Of a DNA stretch of 33,862 bases, positions 8,996 to 16,863 are shown in pieces. The position numbers were made by a program, and so were the translations under genes. This DNA comes from Saprospiraceae bacterium (GTDB lineage: Bacteria > Bacteroidota > Bacteroidia > Chitinophagales > Saprospiraceae), in contig JAIBCI010000095.1 in assembly GCA_019694255.1 (NCBI GenBank), positions 1 to 33,862 on the forward strand, read 5' to 3'. Under the pieces are notes generated by a model. It searched no databases and was not told the DNA's origin. It saw only the letters and a list, made by a program, of their open reading frames with translations. Every line of letters starts with the position of its first letter. The stretch's first letter is position 1.

Positions 8996-9022
8996 GACTT
9001 TTTTTCAGTGGGAATAAATTTG
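8994..9022 (+). promoter_or_regulatory. Promoter of hmgA-hppD
   Basis: TTG at 8994-8996 and TAAATTTG at 9015-9022 are spaced by 18 bases and match the Bacteroidota sigma pattern exactly. The predicted start is about 9026-9028. The CRP-type palindrome overlaps the -33 element. Confidence 0.7.
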
Positions 9023-9026
9023 TGCT

Positions 9027-9047
9027 ATGCCAGAGATTCTTTGGCAT
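9027..9047 (+). promoter_or_regulatory. Hairpin at the 5' end of the hmgA transcript
   Basis: ATGCCAGAG (9027-9035), loop ATT, CTTTGGCAT (9039-9047) form a nine-pair stem with one G-U pair. It begins at or next to the predicted transcription start and ends 14 bases before the hmgA ATG. It could stabilise the 5' end or limit ribosome access; it might instead be a second protein-binding dyad. Confidence 0.5.
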
Positions 9048-9061
9048 TTAAAAGTTTTTAT

Positions 9062-10222
9062 ATGCCCATTTATCATCAGTTAGGATATGTACCGGAAAAA
9101 AGACACGTGGTCGCTAGAACCGCAGCCGGTAAAATGCTGCAGGAAGAGCTGGTCGGCACCCAGGGATTCAGCGGTATGTCTTCTTTGGTTTATCATCTTT
9201 ATCCGCCGACCAGGGTAAAACAAAAAGAAAAGGAATACAGCATCATTCCAAAGATAGCCATAGAAAACAGTCTCGAAGCGATGAGTTTTATGGGTTTTGA
9301 TCTTCAGCCTGAAAAGGATTACCTCAAAAGCAGAAAGACTCTATTTGTCAACAGTGGATTGCATGTAGGGTTGGCTGCCCCTTCCGCTTCACCGGATTAT
9401 TTTTTTAAAAATGCCGATGCCGATGAACTCATTTTTGTGCATCAGGGAGAAGGCAAGTTGTTTACCATGTTTGGTGAATTGGATTTCAAATATGGAGACT
9501 ATATTCTGATACCCCGCGGCACAGTTTATAAGATTCATTTTAATCATGCAGATAACCGCCTGCTGTTTGTTGAAGCTTTTGATCCGATTTTCACACCCAG
9601 GCGATACCGCAATGAATTTGGTCAGATGATGGAGCATTCTCCGTTTTGCGAAAGAGATATCAGGCGTCCATATCATCTTAAGACCTATGACGAGAGCGGA
9701 GAGTTCGATATACTCATTAAAAAGAAGGGTTTTATTTTTCCTTATGTCTATTTGAATCATCCTTTTGATGTGGTTGGATGGGACGGACATTTCTATCCAT
9801 ATACTTTTTCTATTTTCAATTTTGAACCAATCACTGGCAGAATACATATGCCGCCTCCGGTCCATCAGTGTTTTGAAAGCAGATCATTTGTTATTTGTTC
9901 TTTTGTGCCCCGACTGTATGACTATCATCCGCAGGCAATCCCGGCACCATATCATCACAGCAATATCGACAGTGACGAAATCCTTTACTATGTCGATGGA
10001 GATTTTATGAGCAGAAACAACATTCAGAAAGGACAGCTAACCTTGCATCCTGGTGGAATTCCTCATGGACCTCATCCGGGTGCAATTGAAAGATCTATTG
10101 GCAAAAAGGAGACCCAGGAACTCGCGGTAATGATTGACCCTTTCCAGCCGGTGATGATCACAGAGGAGGCACTCAAGATTCAGGTCAAGGATTATTATAA
10201 ATCATGGGTTGAACATGTGTAA
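9062..10222 (+). CDS. hmgA: Homogentisate 1,2-dioxygenase
   Basis: A 386-residue enzyme that opens the ring of homogentisate to maleylacetoacetate using Fe(II) and O2, a central step of tyrosine and phenylalanine breakdown. The start is ATG 9062 (MPIYHQLGYVPEKRHV), the usual N-terminus of this compact bacterial form; the frame runs 26 codons upstream through the promoter and operator, which rules out an earlier start. Family marks are the two-cupin layout, FVHQGEGKLFTMFGELDF, and the C-terminal iron-binding region with YHHSNIDSDE (H298/H299, E306) and HPGGIPHGPHPG (H335). The exact ligand assignment is by eye. hppD begins 21 bases downstream, so product and substrate enzymes are co-transcribed. 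The CRP-type site and promoter lie immediately upstream. Confidence 0.95.
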   Translation: MPIYHQLGYVPEKRHVVARTAAGKMLQEELVGTQGFSGMSSLVYHLYPPTRVKQKEKEYSIIPKIAIENSLEAMSFMGFDLQPEKDYLKSRKTLFVNSGLHVGLAAPSASPDYFFKNADADELIFVHQGEGKLFTMFGELDFKYGDYILIPRGTVYKIHFNHADNRLLFVEAFDPIFTPRRYRNEFGQMMEHSPFCERDIRRPYHLKTYDESGEFDILIKKKGFIFPYVYLNHPFDVVGWDGHFYPYTFSIFNFEPITGRIHMPPPVHQCFESRSFVICSFVPRLYDYHPQAIPAPYHHSNIDSDEILYYVDGDFMSRNNIQKGQLTLHPGGIPHGPHPGAIERSIGKKETQELAVMIDPFQPVMITEEALKIQVKDYYKSWVEHV

Positions 10223-10243
10223 ATTAATTAATCAAGATAAAAT

Positions 10244-11401
10244 ATGAATTCATCAGATTTAACTTCGGTAGAAAATTATCATTACGGCACGCAGAAAATA
10301 TTCGATAAGGCCCAGGATTTCCTTCCCATCCTGGGTACAGATTATGTAGAGCTTTATGTAGGCAATGCCAAACAGGCGGCACACTTTTACAAAACCGCAT
10401 TCGGATTTCAGTCACTGGCTTATTCGGGTCTGGAAACCGGCAATCGTGAATTTTGCTCCTATGTTGTGGTTCAGGACAAGATAAGATTGGTGCTTACTTC
10501 TCCATTTAATCCTGACAGTGATATTTCACATCATATCAGGCGTCATGGCGATGGTGTGAAGGTTATTGCCCTTTGGGTTGAAGATGCGCATGAAGCATTT
10601 CGCCAGACCGTCAGTCGGGGCGCAGAAATCGCGATGGAGCCAACTGAATTCAGCGATGAATTTGGTACAGTCATTAAATCAGGAATCAAAACATACGGTG
10701 ATACGATCCACATATTTGTTGAAAGGAAAAACTACAAAGGATTATTTATGCCCGGTTTTGCCAAGTGGGAATCCGATTATAATCCACCTTCAAAAGGTCT
10801 GAAGTACATCGATCACATGGTCGGCAATGTAGAACTGGGAGGCATGCAGAAATGGTCCGCATTTTATGAAAAAGTGATGGGATTCGCCAACCTGATTACG
10901 TTTGACGACAAAGATATCTCTACCCAATATACCGCGCTCATGAGTAAGGTGATGACCAATGGCAATGGTCGGATCAAGTTTCCGATCAATGAGCCCGCCA
11001 AAGGTCTTAAGAAGTCCCAGGTGGAGGAGTATCTTGACTTTTACGGAGGACCAGGTTGTCAGCATATCGCGGTGGCCACGGATGATATTGTGGCTACGGT
11101 ATCGGCATTGCGTTATGGTGGTGTCGAATTCCTGCATGTACCCGGAACATATTATGATACGGTCGGTGATCGCGTAGGAGAGATTAGCGAAGATCTTGCT
11201 ACGCTCAAAAAGCTTGGCATTATGGTCGACCGCGACGAAGAAGGCTATCTTCTGCAGATTTTCACCAAGCCGGTAGAAGACAGGCCTACATTATTTTTTG
11301 AAATTATCCAGCGCAAAGGAGCCCGTTCATTCGGAAAGGGCAATTTCCAGGCCTTGTTCGAAAGTATTGAAGCAGAACAAGCCAGGAGAGGAACACTGTA
11401 A
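10244..11401 (+). CDS. hppD: 4-Hydroxyphenylpyruvate dioxygenase
   Basis: A 385-residue enzyme converting 4-hydroxyphenylpyruvate to homogentisate, the substrate of the preceding hmgA product. Two vicinal-oxygen-chelate halves are visible: an N-terminal one ([20 protein letters not shown]) and a catalytic C-terminal one with the iron facial triad H191 (YIDHMVGNV), H274 ([11 protein letters not shown]) and E353 ([11 protein letters not shown]). The C-terminal helix ([19 protein letters not shown]) that gates the active site is intact. Length is normal for the family. It is second in the operon, and transcription ends at the strong terminator 45 bases downstream. The later steps (maleylacetoacetate isomerase, fumarylacetoacetase) are not in the window. 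Confidence 0.97.
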   Translation: MNSSDLTSVENYHYGTQKIFDKAQDFLPILGTDYVELYVGNAKQAAHFYKTAFGFQSLAYSGLETGNREFCSYVVVQDKIRLVLTSPFNPDSDISHHIRRHGDGVKVIALWVEDAHEAFRQTVSRGAEIAMEPTEFSDEFGTVIKSGIKTYGDTIHIFVERKNYKGLFMPGFAKWESDYNPPSKGLKYIDHMVGNVELGGMQKWSAFYEKVMGFANLITFDDKDISTQYTALMSKVMTNGNGRIKFPINEPAKGLKKSQVEEYLDFYGGPGCQHIAVATDDIVATVSALRYGGVEFLHVPGTYYDTVGDRVGEISEDLATLKKLGIMVDRDEEGYLLQIFTKPVEDRPTLFFEIIQRKGARSFGKGNFQALFESIEAEQARRGTL

Positions 11402-11446
11402 GTACAACATCCTGCTTTCGGATCCAAACAGATCTGCACACTGAGT

Positions 11447-11477
11447 AAAAAAGCCATCGCGGAAGATGGCTTTTTTT
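11447..11477 (+). terminator. Rho-independent terminator of hmgA-hppD
   Basis: AAAAAAGCCATC (11447-11458), loop GCGGAA, GATGGCTTTTTT (11465-11476) form a perfect 12-pair stem whose 3' arm merges into a seven-T run ending at 11477. Confidence 0.9.
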
Positions 11478-11562
11478 ATATGTATTGGCGACAGATTGCC
11501 TTTACATCGAAAACCACAATTTTTTATCTGAAAATGCGATACATTTGATCAAATTTAAAGAT

Positions 11563-12051
11563 ATGAATGGCGCACATTGGCATTTACTGATGAACCACAT
11601 TCCAATCATGTTTCCGGCAGCAGGCCTGCTGGTCATGATCATGTCATTATTGATGCCAGGTGGTGCGAGATTTCGTCAGGCGGCATATTTTCTTTTTATC
11701 ATTGGTGCCGTATCAGCTTATCCTGCGATGGAGACCGGGGAGGGTGCAGAGCATGTTATGAAATCAATTCCCGGAACAGACAAAAAGTTAATTCACGAAC
11801 ATGAAGAAATGGCTGAGTCACTTGCTGTGGTAGCATATATCCTCGGGGTGCTGTCAGCGATTTGCTGGTGGGCAGAATGGAAAAGCAAGGCTTTTGCAAA
11901 ATGGGCATACTGGAGCACTTTGGTAACCGCTTTGATTTTATTGATTCTGGCATACCGCACTGGGGTTAGCGGAGGAATCATCAAGCATCAAGAGATCAGG
12001 GCAGACTTGCAACCAACAGGTGGCAACGAAACATCGGGCGAACATGAATGA
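11563..12051 (+). CDS. Small integral membrane protein (DUF2231-like)
   Basis: A 162-residue protein starting at ATG 11563 (MNGAHWHLLMNHIPIM); the frame extends upstream but the extension lies directly against the preceding terminator and is not membrane-like. Four hydrophobic helices are visible at about 13-30, 39-58, 88-104 and 114-132. A His-rich N-terminus (HWHLLMNH), a conserved-looking ETGEGAEHVMKSIPGTDKK loop and a second acidic/His segment (LIHEHEEMAE) are reminiscent of DUF2231-type predicted haem-binding membrane proteins of Bacteroidota. That is family resemblance by eye. No operon partner is obvious: the acetyltransferase gene starts 66 bases later. Confidence 0.75.
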   Translation: MNGAHWHLLMNHIPIMFPAAGLLVMIMSLLMPGGARFRQAAYFLFIIGAVSAYPAMETGEGAEHVMKSIPGTDKKLIHEHEEMAESLAVVAYILGVLSAICWWAEWKSKAFAKWAYWSTLVTALILLILAYRTGVSGGIIKHQEIRADLQPTGGNETSGEHE

Positions 12052-12117
12052 AATATTCGATATAGCGTAATTTTAATGAGATAGTTTATATACATACAAA
12101 TTCACCTTGCGAAGTTG

Positions 12118-12669
12118 ATGGAAATAAACTACACACTGATTGATACGCCACACCTGACACTCAAAGGCCTTACACCAAAGATAATGAATGATATCTTTGC
12201 CCAACTGTCCAAAGTAGACATCATGCGTGTGCTGGGTCACCATTCGGATGATGATTATGTTGCGGAGGAGAAAAAGTATCTCGGCGGTTATTCAAGTTAT
12301 AACAGGAGTTTTCTACTTTTCCTGCTTGTTGAAAAAAGTTCAGACATAATCATAGGTCGCTGCGGATTTCATAATTGGAATGATGAACATCAACGTGCCG
12401 AACTAGGATATGTGATGACAGATCAATCATTCCGTAATAAAGGATTTATGTCCGAAGCCGTCGAAGCGGTGTTGAACTATGGATTCAATGTATTAAGGCT
12501 GAATCGGATCGAAGCATTGGTAGGAAGAAACAATATTCCTTCACTTAAAATCATGCGAAAATTCGGTTTCGTACAAGAAGGATGTATGCGCCGGCATTAT
12601 AATGTAGACGGCGTGTTTGAGGATTCTCTGGTCTTCTCAATCCTGGAGGAAGAATACAACAAGCAATGA
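12118..12669 (+). CDS. GNAT acetyltransferase, RimJ/RimL-like
   Basis: A 183-residue N-acetyltransferase. The start is ATG 12118, preceded directly by an in-frame TTG. The order of motifs fits the GNAT_3 family: RLTLKGL-type first strand (HLTLKGLTPK), a beta-4 strand with GRCGFHNWNDEHQRAELGYVM, the acetyl-CoA loop region QSFRNKGFMSEAVEAVLNYGF, then LNRIEALVGRNNIPSLKIMRKFGFVQEG, typical of ribosomal-protein Ser/Ala acetyltransferases and their relatives. The substrate cannot be told from sequence; it could act on a protein N-terminus or a small molecule. It ends 50 bases from the convergent aldolase gene. Confidence 0.88.
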   Translation: MEINYTLIDTPHLTLKGLTPKIMNDIFAQLSKVDIMRVLGHHSDDDYVAEEKKYLGGYSSYNRSFLLFLLVEKSSDIIIGRCGFHNWNDEHQRAELGYVMTDQSFRNKGFMSEAVEAVLNYGFNVLRLNRIEALVGRNNIPSLKIMRKFGFVQEGCMRRHYNVDGVFEDSLVFSILEEEYNKQ

Positions 12670-12719
12670 AGTTTGGATAAGACTGATGCATTCAAGCGCC
12701 AACCGCAGCGCGGTCCAGG

Positions 12720-13484
12720 TTATTGACACGATTTGATTTTTAAAGTGTTGAGCTGATGCCGGTAGTGATTGGATAAAATACTGCTGTCTATTCCGGTTGC
12801 AATCAAATGAAATCCCTGCTTCAGACGTTGTTGGGTGGTAAGCAAATCCGGGGCATAAATGCCGCAGGGAATATGATGGTTACGGGCGACTTCAAATATT
12901 GTCTGAATAATGTCTTCAACGGCTTCAGGGCTAACCTTTGAATTTTCTTTTTTCATACTCATCATCAGATCATAGGGTCCAATAAACCAGGCGTCAATGC
13001 TTTTCATCGCAGCCATTTCTTCAAGATGAGGCAACGCGTTGATGTGTTCGATCTGAATGATAATGCTGAGGGTACTATTTGCGGATTCAAAATATTCAGC
13101 CACCTGCTGTCCAAAACCCTGCGCTCTCGACAATCCTGCGCTGCGGTTGCCAACCGGCGGATATCGGCACCATGATATGATATTGCGTACTTCGATTACA
13201 TTTTGGACATTCGGAAATATGATGCCATGCGCACCAGCATCCAGCACCCGCTTGCTCCACTCTTCGGAATGTGCCGGCACGCGAACAAAGCAAGGCGTGT
13301 TTTTCGCAGCCATCAGATGTTGTTGCACCTCTTTCATACCCAAAGCACTGTGTTCCATATCAACAAACAACCAGTCGAATCCTGCATTTGCAGCCATTTC
13401 GCTGATTTCTGGTGCGGGTAATGTAATCAGCGTTCCGAAAAAAAGTTGACCTTGTAGGAGCTCTTTGGAAAATAATTTATTCAT
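12720..13484 (-). CDS. HpcH/HpaI-family class II aldolase
   Basis: A 254-residue metal-dependent aldolase of the 2-keto-3-deoxy-acid type. The start is ATG 13484 (MNKLFSKELLQGQLFFGTLI); the frame extends 28 codons further up but those residues are not part of the fold. Catalytic and binding residues by analogy with HpaI: H45 in FVDMEHSALG, R68 in CFVRVPAH, metal ligands E146 (IIQIEHINAL) and D172 (IGPYDLMMSM), and the Gly-Ile-Phe-Pro strand (GAHGIIFPNV). In aromatic catabolism HpaI cleaves 2,4-dihydroxyhept-2-enedioate, but here the rest of the homoprotocatechuate pathway is absent, so the substrate is open. The gene is convergent with the acetyltransferase gene and divergent from the broken gene at 13685. 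Confidence 0.9.
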   Translation of the reverse strand: MNKLFSKELLQGQLFFGTLITLPAPEISEMAANAGFDWLFVDMEHSALGMKEVQQHLMAAKNTPCFVRVPAHSEEWSKRVLDAGAHGIIFPNVQNVIEVRNIISWCRYPPVGNRSAGLSRAQGFGQQVAEYFESANSTLSIIIQIEHINALPHLEEMAAMKSIDAWFIGPYDLMMSMKKENSKVSPEAVEDIIQTIFEVARNHHIPCGIYAPDLLTTQQRLKQGFHLIATGIDSSILSNHYRHQLNTLKIKSCQ

Positions 13485-13684
13485 ATTTAATTTCCATATT
13501 TCAGTCTGCGAAGTTATGGTAAATATCAAAATAGCTGTGCAAGAAAGAATTAAAGGATAAGCAAGCACAAAGTAAAAGCTAAGGAAGGGTTGATTGCTTT
13601 ATTGGAATGAAGAATTTTCAAACTGAAAACTATCTCGCGCTGGTATTTAATATATTATCTTTATAACTGCGATAAACTTGATCA

Positions 13685-14332
13685 ATGAAAATGATAAGAG
13701 TAATTCTAATAAGTGTTATCACCGTACTGATGTATTGCATCACAATGAAAGCACAAGATCTTATGCGCCCGAAGCGTCAACTTGCTTTCTCAATCTTTAA
13801 TGCAAACACTTTGCTTCCGGGCAGTGGTGATCTGTGTATAACATCCTCCGTCGTTCACCCCGGGCTGGATCTGGGTGTGGGATGGTCCTTCGGAATCAAA
13901 CCAAAGTCATAATGGCTAGTCAATGCGAAAGTTGGATATTTTTATCATCGGCTTTCAGAGCACGCGCTCCAGTTATTCGGAGAGTTAGGTTACCGAAGAT
14001 ATTTCTGTAAGAGTCATTTTAATGTTTCCGCATCGTTCGCAGGAGGCTATCTTCATGCATTTCCGGATCTTCATGTTTTTAAAATTAATCAGGATGGGAT
14101 CTATGAGGAAGCTGGAAATCTAGGCCGCCCTCAGGCCATGCTGGGACTTAATATCGTTCCGGCATATTCTTGGAAATGGAAGAATAAAAGGGATTACAGC
14201 GTTTTCCTGGGATATCGCCTGATGTTTCAGATGCCATTTATAAAAAACTATGTTAACATACTTCCCTATACTTCAATGCATATTGGATTGGCTGCTTCAC
14301 TGGATCAGATTTTTAAAATGAAACGCTCATGA
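13685..14332 (+). pseudogene. Outer-membrane-type protein gene interrupted by one in-frame stop
   Basis: Frame 13685-14332 reads as one protein of about 215 codons except for a single TAA at 13910-13912. The first part (75 residues) has a signal peptide ending MKAQ and LAFSIFNANTLLPGSGD. After the stop the same frame continues as WLVNAKVGYFYHRLSEHALQ, LFGELGYRRYFCK, LGLNIVPAYSWKWKNKRDYS and VFLGYRLMFQMPF, with alternating hydrophobic/aromatic residues like a small beta-barrel. There is no frameshift, which fits a recent point mutation, a sequencing error or stop read-through. The last codons overlap the next gene's start (ATGA, 14329-14332), so this was probably translationally coupled to the serine hydrolase. 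Family not recognised. Confidence 0.75.
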
Positions 14333-15513
14333 CAAATTTGACTAAATTTCTAACAATAATCCTTATTGGCTTTTTGGCCTCATGTAGTAAGGAAGATAAA
14401 ATTAAAGAAACAATAAACTGTTCCCCGGTAATAGGCGATAGTTCATCCCTACACCCAAAAGCAGTCATGTTTCAGGCAGTGCTCAATGACTTTGTCAAAA
14501 GGGGGCTGCCTGGAATTTCTGTAGCAATCAGAGATCACCATGGTCTCTGGCTGGGATCTGCAGGAAGGGCCGATATTACACACCAAATTGACATGCAGCC
14601 GTGTCATATCAACAAGACAGCCAGTATAACCAAAATGCTGATTGGAACGCTTACTTTTTTACTGGCTGAGGACGGCGTTCTGTCGCTCGATGACCCGATC
14701 AGTAAATATTTAAGTTCGTCAACGCTCAAGGGAATTAAGAATGCAGACAAAGCCACGATCAGGGCCTGTCTTGGCCACTATACAGGGATTGCTGATGTCA
14801 TCATTGATCAGGACTTTTATCTACATGTACTGAACCAACCGGATAAATTCTGGGAGAAGGAGGAGTTGCTTGATTTTGTGCGGGGTGACGATGCGGTTTT
14901 TAGTTATGGTGATTCCGTACGCTATTCGAATACCAATACCTTGCTCGTAGCCATGGTGATTGAAGCAGCAACTGGAAGACCGCATGATCAACTACTCCGT
15001 GAAAGGGTTATTGCGCCCAATCACATGGATCATACCTATTATTACTGGCATGATATTTTACCCCCAGATGTGGTAGCGCAGGGATATTTTGATCTATACA
15101 ACAATCAGACCATCGTCAATGTCACCAATTATAATACGGGTAGTGGCAATGGATATACCGGACTATATAGTAATGCCCTGGACCTTCTCAAATTTGTTGA
15201 AGCCCTCTTCAGGACAAAAACTTTGCTTGCACCGTCTTCACTAACACAAATGCTCACATTCGGGAAAAGAGAAGTGAATTCTAATCGCCTGCTTGGACTC
15301 GGGTGCATGAAGGATTTTCTTGAACGCCCTTCGGATCAATTCGCTTATGGACATCGTGGAAGGGATCTCGGATATTCTGCAGATGCCTTTTACTTTCCAA
15401 ACCAGGACATGACGCTGTGTTTACTGGTCAATTATGGTACTGACGCCAAAAGCAGCCTGCAGCAGGTGTTTTTTGATTTTCGCAGTGCAATCATTGATGC
15501 GATGATGAAGTGA
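14329..15513 (+). CDS. Serine beta-lactamase-like hydrolase, lipoprotein
   Basis: A 394-residue member of the class C beta-lactamase / DD-peptidase-like (PF00144) group. The N-terminus is a lipoprotein signal (IILIGFLASC, lipid Cys at 19). The nucleophile motif S-x-x-K is S99-K102 in KTASITKML, the Tyr motif is Y199-S-N201 in VRYSNTNTL, and the third motif is HRG at 342-344 (YGHRGRDLG). GHYTGIADV (149-157) is the expected loop. Homologues include D-Ala-D-Ala carboxypeptidases, esterases and peptidases, so the substrate is not determined. As a lipoprotein it likely works in the periplasm. The start codon overlaps the end of the broken upstream gene by four bases. Confidence 0.92.
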   Translation: MTNLTKFLTIILIGFLASCSKEDKIKETINCSPVIGDSSSLHPKAVMFQAVLNDFVKRGLPGISVAIRDHHGLWLGSAGRADITHQIDMQPCHINKTASITKMLIGTLTFLLAEDGVLSLDDPISKYLSSSTLKGIKNADKATIRACLGHYTGIADVIIDQDFYLHVLNQPDKFWEKEELLDFVRGDDAVFSYGDSVRYSNTNTLLVAMVIEAATGRPHDQLLRERVIAPNHMDHTYYYWHDILPPDVVAQGYFDLYNNQTIVNVTNYNTGSGNGYTGLYSNALDLLKFVEALFRTKTLLAPSSLTQMLTFGKREVNSNRLLGLGCMKDFLERPSDQFAYGHRGRDLGYSADAFYFPNQDMTLCLLVNYGTDAKSSLQQVFFDFRSAIIDAMMK

Positions 15514-15584
15514 AAGCTTTAGGCATCACAAGTTGCTAGCTAGATGAAGCTTGAAACTTGTATTTATTTTTTCATTTGTCGCAG

Positions 15585-15611
15585 TTGGCGCAAGTTTTCA
15601 AACTTGTGCCA
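15585..15611 (+). repeat. REP-like palindrome, copy 1
   Basis: TTGGCGCAAGTTT, two-base turn, AAACTTGTGCCA. It is identical to copy 2 apart from lacking the final A. One arm has a G where the other has T, so the transcript of this strand pairs G-U and the other strand mismatches, giving the element a direction. Confidence 0.85.
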
Positions 15612-15623
15612 TAGAATTCCAAG

Positions 15624-15651
15624 TTGGCGCAAGTTTTCAAACTTGTGCCAA
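15624..15651 (+). repeat. REP-like palindrome, copy 2
   Basis: This is the full 28-base form: TTGGCGCAAGTTT, turn TC, AAACTTGTGCCAA, 13 pairs with one G-U. It starts 39 bases after copy 1, in the same orientation, and ends 25 bases before the transposase ATG. Confidence 0.85.
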
Positions 15652-15676
15652 TCAATAATTACATTATTTTTACACC

Positions 15677-16264
15677 ATGAGCACCAAGTACAAATTTTTA
15701 AATCCGGAAGGCATTTATTTTGTAAGTTTTGCTGTCGTTGGATGGGTAGATGTCTTTACCAGAACCAAGTATAAAGAGATTTTCTTACAAAGCATGAAGT
15801 ATTGTCAACAGCATAAAGGTTTGGTGATACATGCCTGGTGTCTGATGACAAATCATGTACACCTCATTTTTTCCGGAGGAGAACCAGGAAAGCCTTCCGG
15901 CATATTGCGAGACCTTAAGAAATATACTGCTATTGAGTTGCTTAAAGCAATAGCTTCCAATCCAAAAGAAAGCAGAAAAGAATGGATGATGAAGATTTTT
16001 ACGCAGTCGGGCAAGAAAAATTCAAATAATTCAAAATATCAATTATGGCAACAGGACAATCACCCTGTCGAAATCTATAGTCCAAAAGTGGTAAGCCAGA
16101 AACTGGAATATGTCCATAATAATCCTGTAAATTCCGGAATAGTTCAGAAAGCAGAGCATTATCTTTATAGCAGTGCAAGGAATTATTCGAATCAGAAAGG
16201 CGTAATTGATGTGGAAATTTTAGATATTCCCGGAAGTTTGGTTGGGTGCGGGTATGTGGGTTGA
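15677..16264 (+). CDS. REP-associated tyrosine transposase (Y1_Tnp/IS200-like)
   Basis: A 195-residue single-strand DNA transposase of the IS200/IS605-like Y1 superfamily, RAYT branch. The HUH motif is NHVHLIF (H60 and H62), preceded by the typical IHAWCLMT strand. The nucleophile tyrosine is Y145 in QKLEYVHNNPVNSG, a signature of this group. The start at ATG 15677 (MSTKYKFLNPEGIYFVSF) is the usual beginning. RAYTs nick and join at REP hairpins (family knowledge), and three matching hairpins flank this gene. It is complete with all catalytic residues, so it may be active. It lies between the serine hydrolase and a small membrane protein gene and interrupts neither. Confidence 0.93.
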   Translation: MSTKYKFLNPEGIYFVSFAVVGWVDVFTRTKYKEIFLQSMKYCQQHKGLVIHAWCLMTNHVHLIFSGGEPGKPSGILRDLKKYTAIELLKAIASNPKESRKEWMMKIFTQSGKKNSNNSKYQLWQQDNHPVEIYSPKVVSQKLEYVHNNPVNSGIVQKAEHYLYSSARNYSNQKGVIDVEILDIPGSLVGCGYVG

Positions 16265-16286
16265 AAATCAGCGGTAAGTTAATGGG

Positions 16287-16314
16287 TTGGCACAAGTTTG
16301 AAAACTTGCGCCAA
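16287..16314 (-). repeat. REP-like palindrome, copy 3 (inverted)
   Basis: This is the exact reverse complement of copy 2 over all 28 bases (TTGGCACAAGTTT, turn GA, AAACTTGCGCCAA on the plus strand). It starts 23 bases after the transposase stop codon. Confidence 0.85.
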
Positions 16315-16375
16315 CATTTGTAAGTTAATAGACTAACATTATTAATCTTGTACAATTTTTTTTACTGATCTTTTT

Positions 16376-16696
16376 CTATTCAAAAATGACATACATCCCA
16401 TACAGTGCAACCAGGACACCCAAAGAGGTGCCACCATACAAAAACACGCTATTCCAGTTGGAGTGATGAATTAGCATAGACATAACACAGCTGATAAAAC
16501 CGACTACGCCACCGATACCCAGTATCATGAATCCGAAACCGGAACGCTTGGTATGATTTCTCAGCTGATATGAACTGAGAATCTGCTCAGCCTCAACTTT
16601 TGAATGTCCCGAGGAGACAAGTTTATCAATGATCTCCTGCGTACTGAGTTTTTCATTCTGCCACGCTTCAATTTGATGTGTGTCAACTTTTTGCAT
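16376..16696 (-). CDS. Small two-helix membrane protein, function unknown
   Basis: A 106-residue protein. The N-terminal half is a polar helical domain (MQKVDTHQIEAWQNEKLSTQ, EIIDKLVSSGHSKVEAEQIL) resembling a short helix-turn or ubiquitin-associated-like bundle. Two transmembrane helices follow at about 54-75 and 83-105, with almost nothing after the second. I do not recognise a family. The gene stands alone, with a good promoter pattern upstream; it ends 62 bases from the inverted REP copy. Confidence 0.75.
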   Translation of the reverse strand: MQKVDTHQIEAWQNEKLSTQEIIDKLVSSGHSKVEAEQILSSYQLRNHTKRSGFGFMILGIGGVVGFISCVMSMLIHHSNWNSVFLYGGTSLGVLVALYGMYVIFE

Positions 16697-16733
16697 AATA
16701 AAAAGTTTTAATTATAACACCTTGTGATCCTGA

Positions 16734-16765
16734 CAAAGATATAATTGTCAATGTATTCCCGTCAA
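16734..16765 (-). promoter_or_regulatory. Promoter of the small membrane protein gene
   Basis: On the minus strand TTG (16763-16765) is followed after 21 bases by TATCTTTG (16734-16741), a full match to TAnnTTTG. The leader to the ATG at 16696 would be about 33 bases. Confidence 0.55.
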
Positions 16766-16863
16766 GCATCTTTATGAAATTATTTTTCACGGGAACGCGA
16801 AATTGAAAAATTAAATAGAGGATATTTTATTATTTTTATCTTTAACAATTGAAGCCATAGGAT

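Larger units (their letters stand above)
15585..16314. mobile_element. REP/RAYT unit: tyrosine transposase gene with flanking palindromes
   Basis: Two direct copies of a palindrome (15585-15611 and 15624-15651) precede the transposase gene and one copy in opposite orientation (16287-16314) follows it. This is the architecture of a REP-associated tyrosine transposase with its own REP/BIME sequences. No target-site duplication is expected or seen. The outer limits are taken from the palindromes. Confidence 0.8.

Noticed and set aside
9389-9865. 158-codon open frame antisense to hmgA
   Set aside because: It lies wholly inside a well-supported enzyme gene on the other strand and its translation shows no domain or signal.
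12720-13484. Aldolase as part of a complete homoprotocatechuate pathway with hmgA/hppD
   Set aside because: No other hpa genes are present, it is on the opposite strand beyond a terminator and two unrelated genes, and homogentisate breakdown does not use this enzyme.
15526-15563. A further decayed REP copy (CACAAGTT ... AACTTGTA)
   Set aside because: Only eight-base arms with mismatched flanks. The similarity is too weak to list beside the three clear copies.
15677-16264. Full IS200 or IS605 insertion sequence
   Set aside because: There is no TnpB gene, and the flanking palindromes follow the REP pattern (direct plus inverted copies) and not left and right IS ends.
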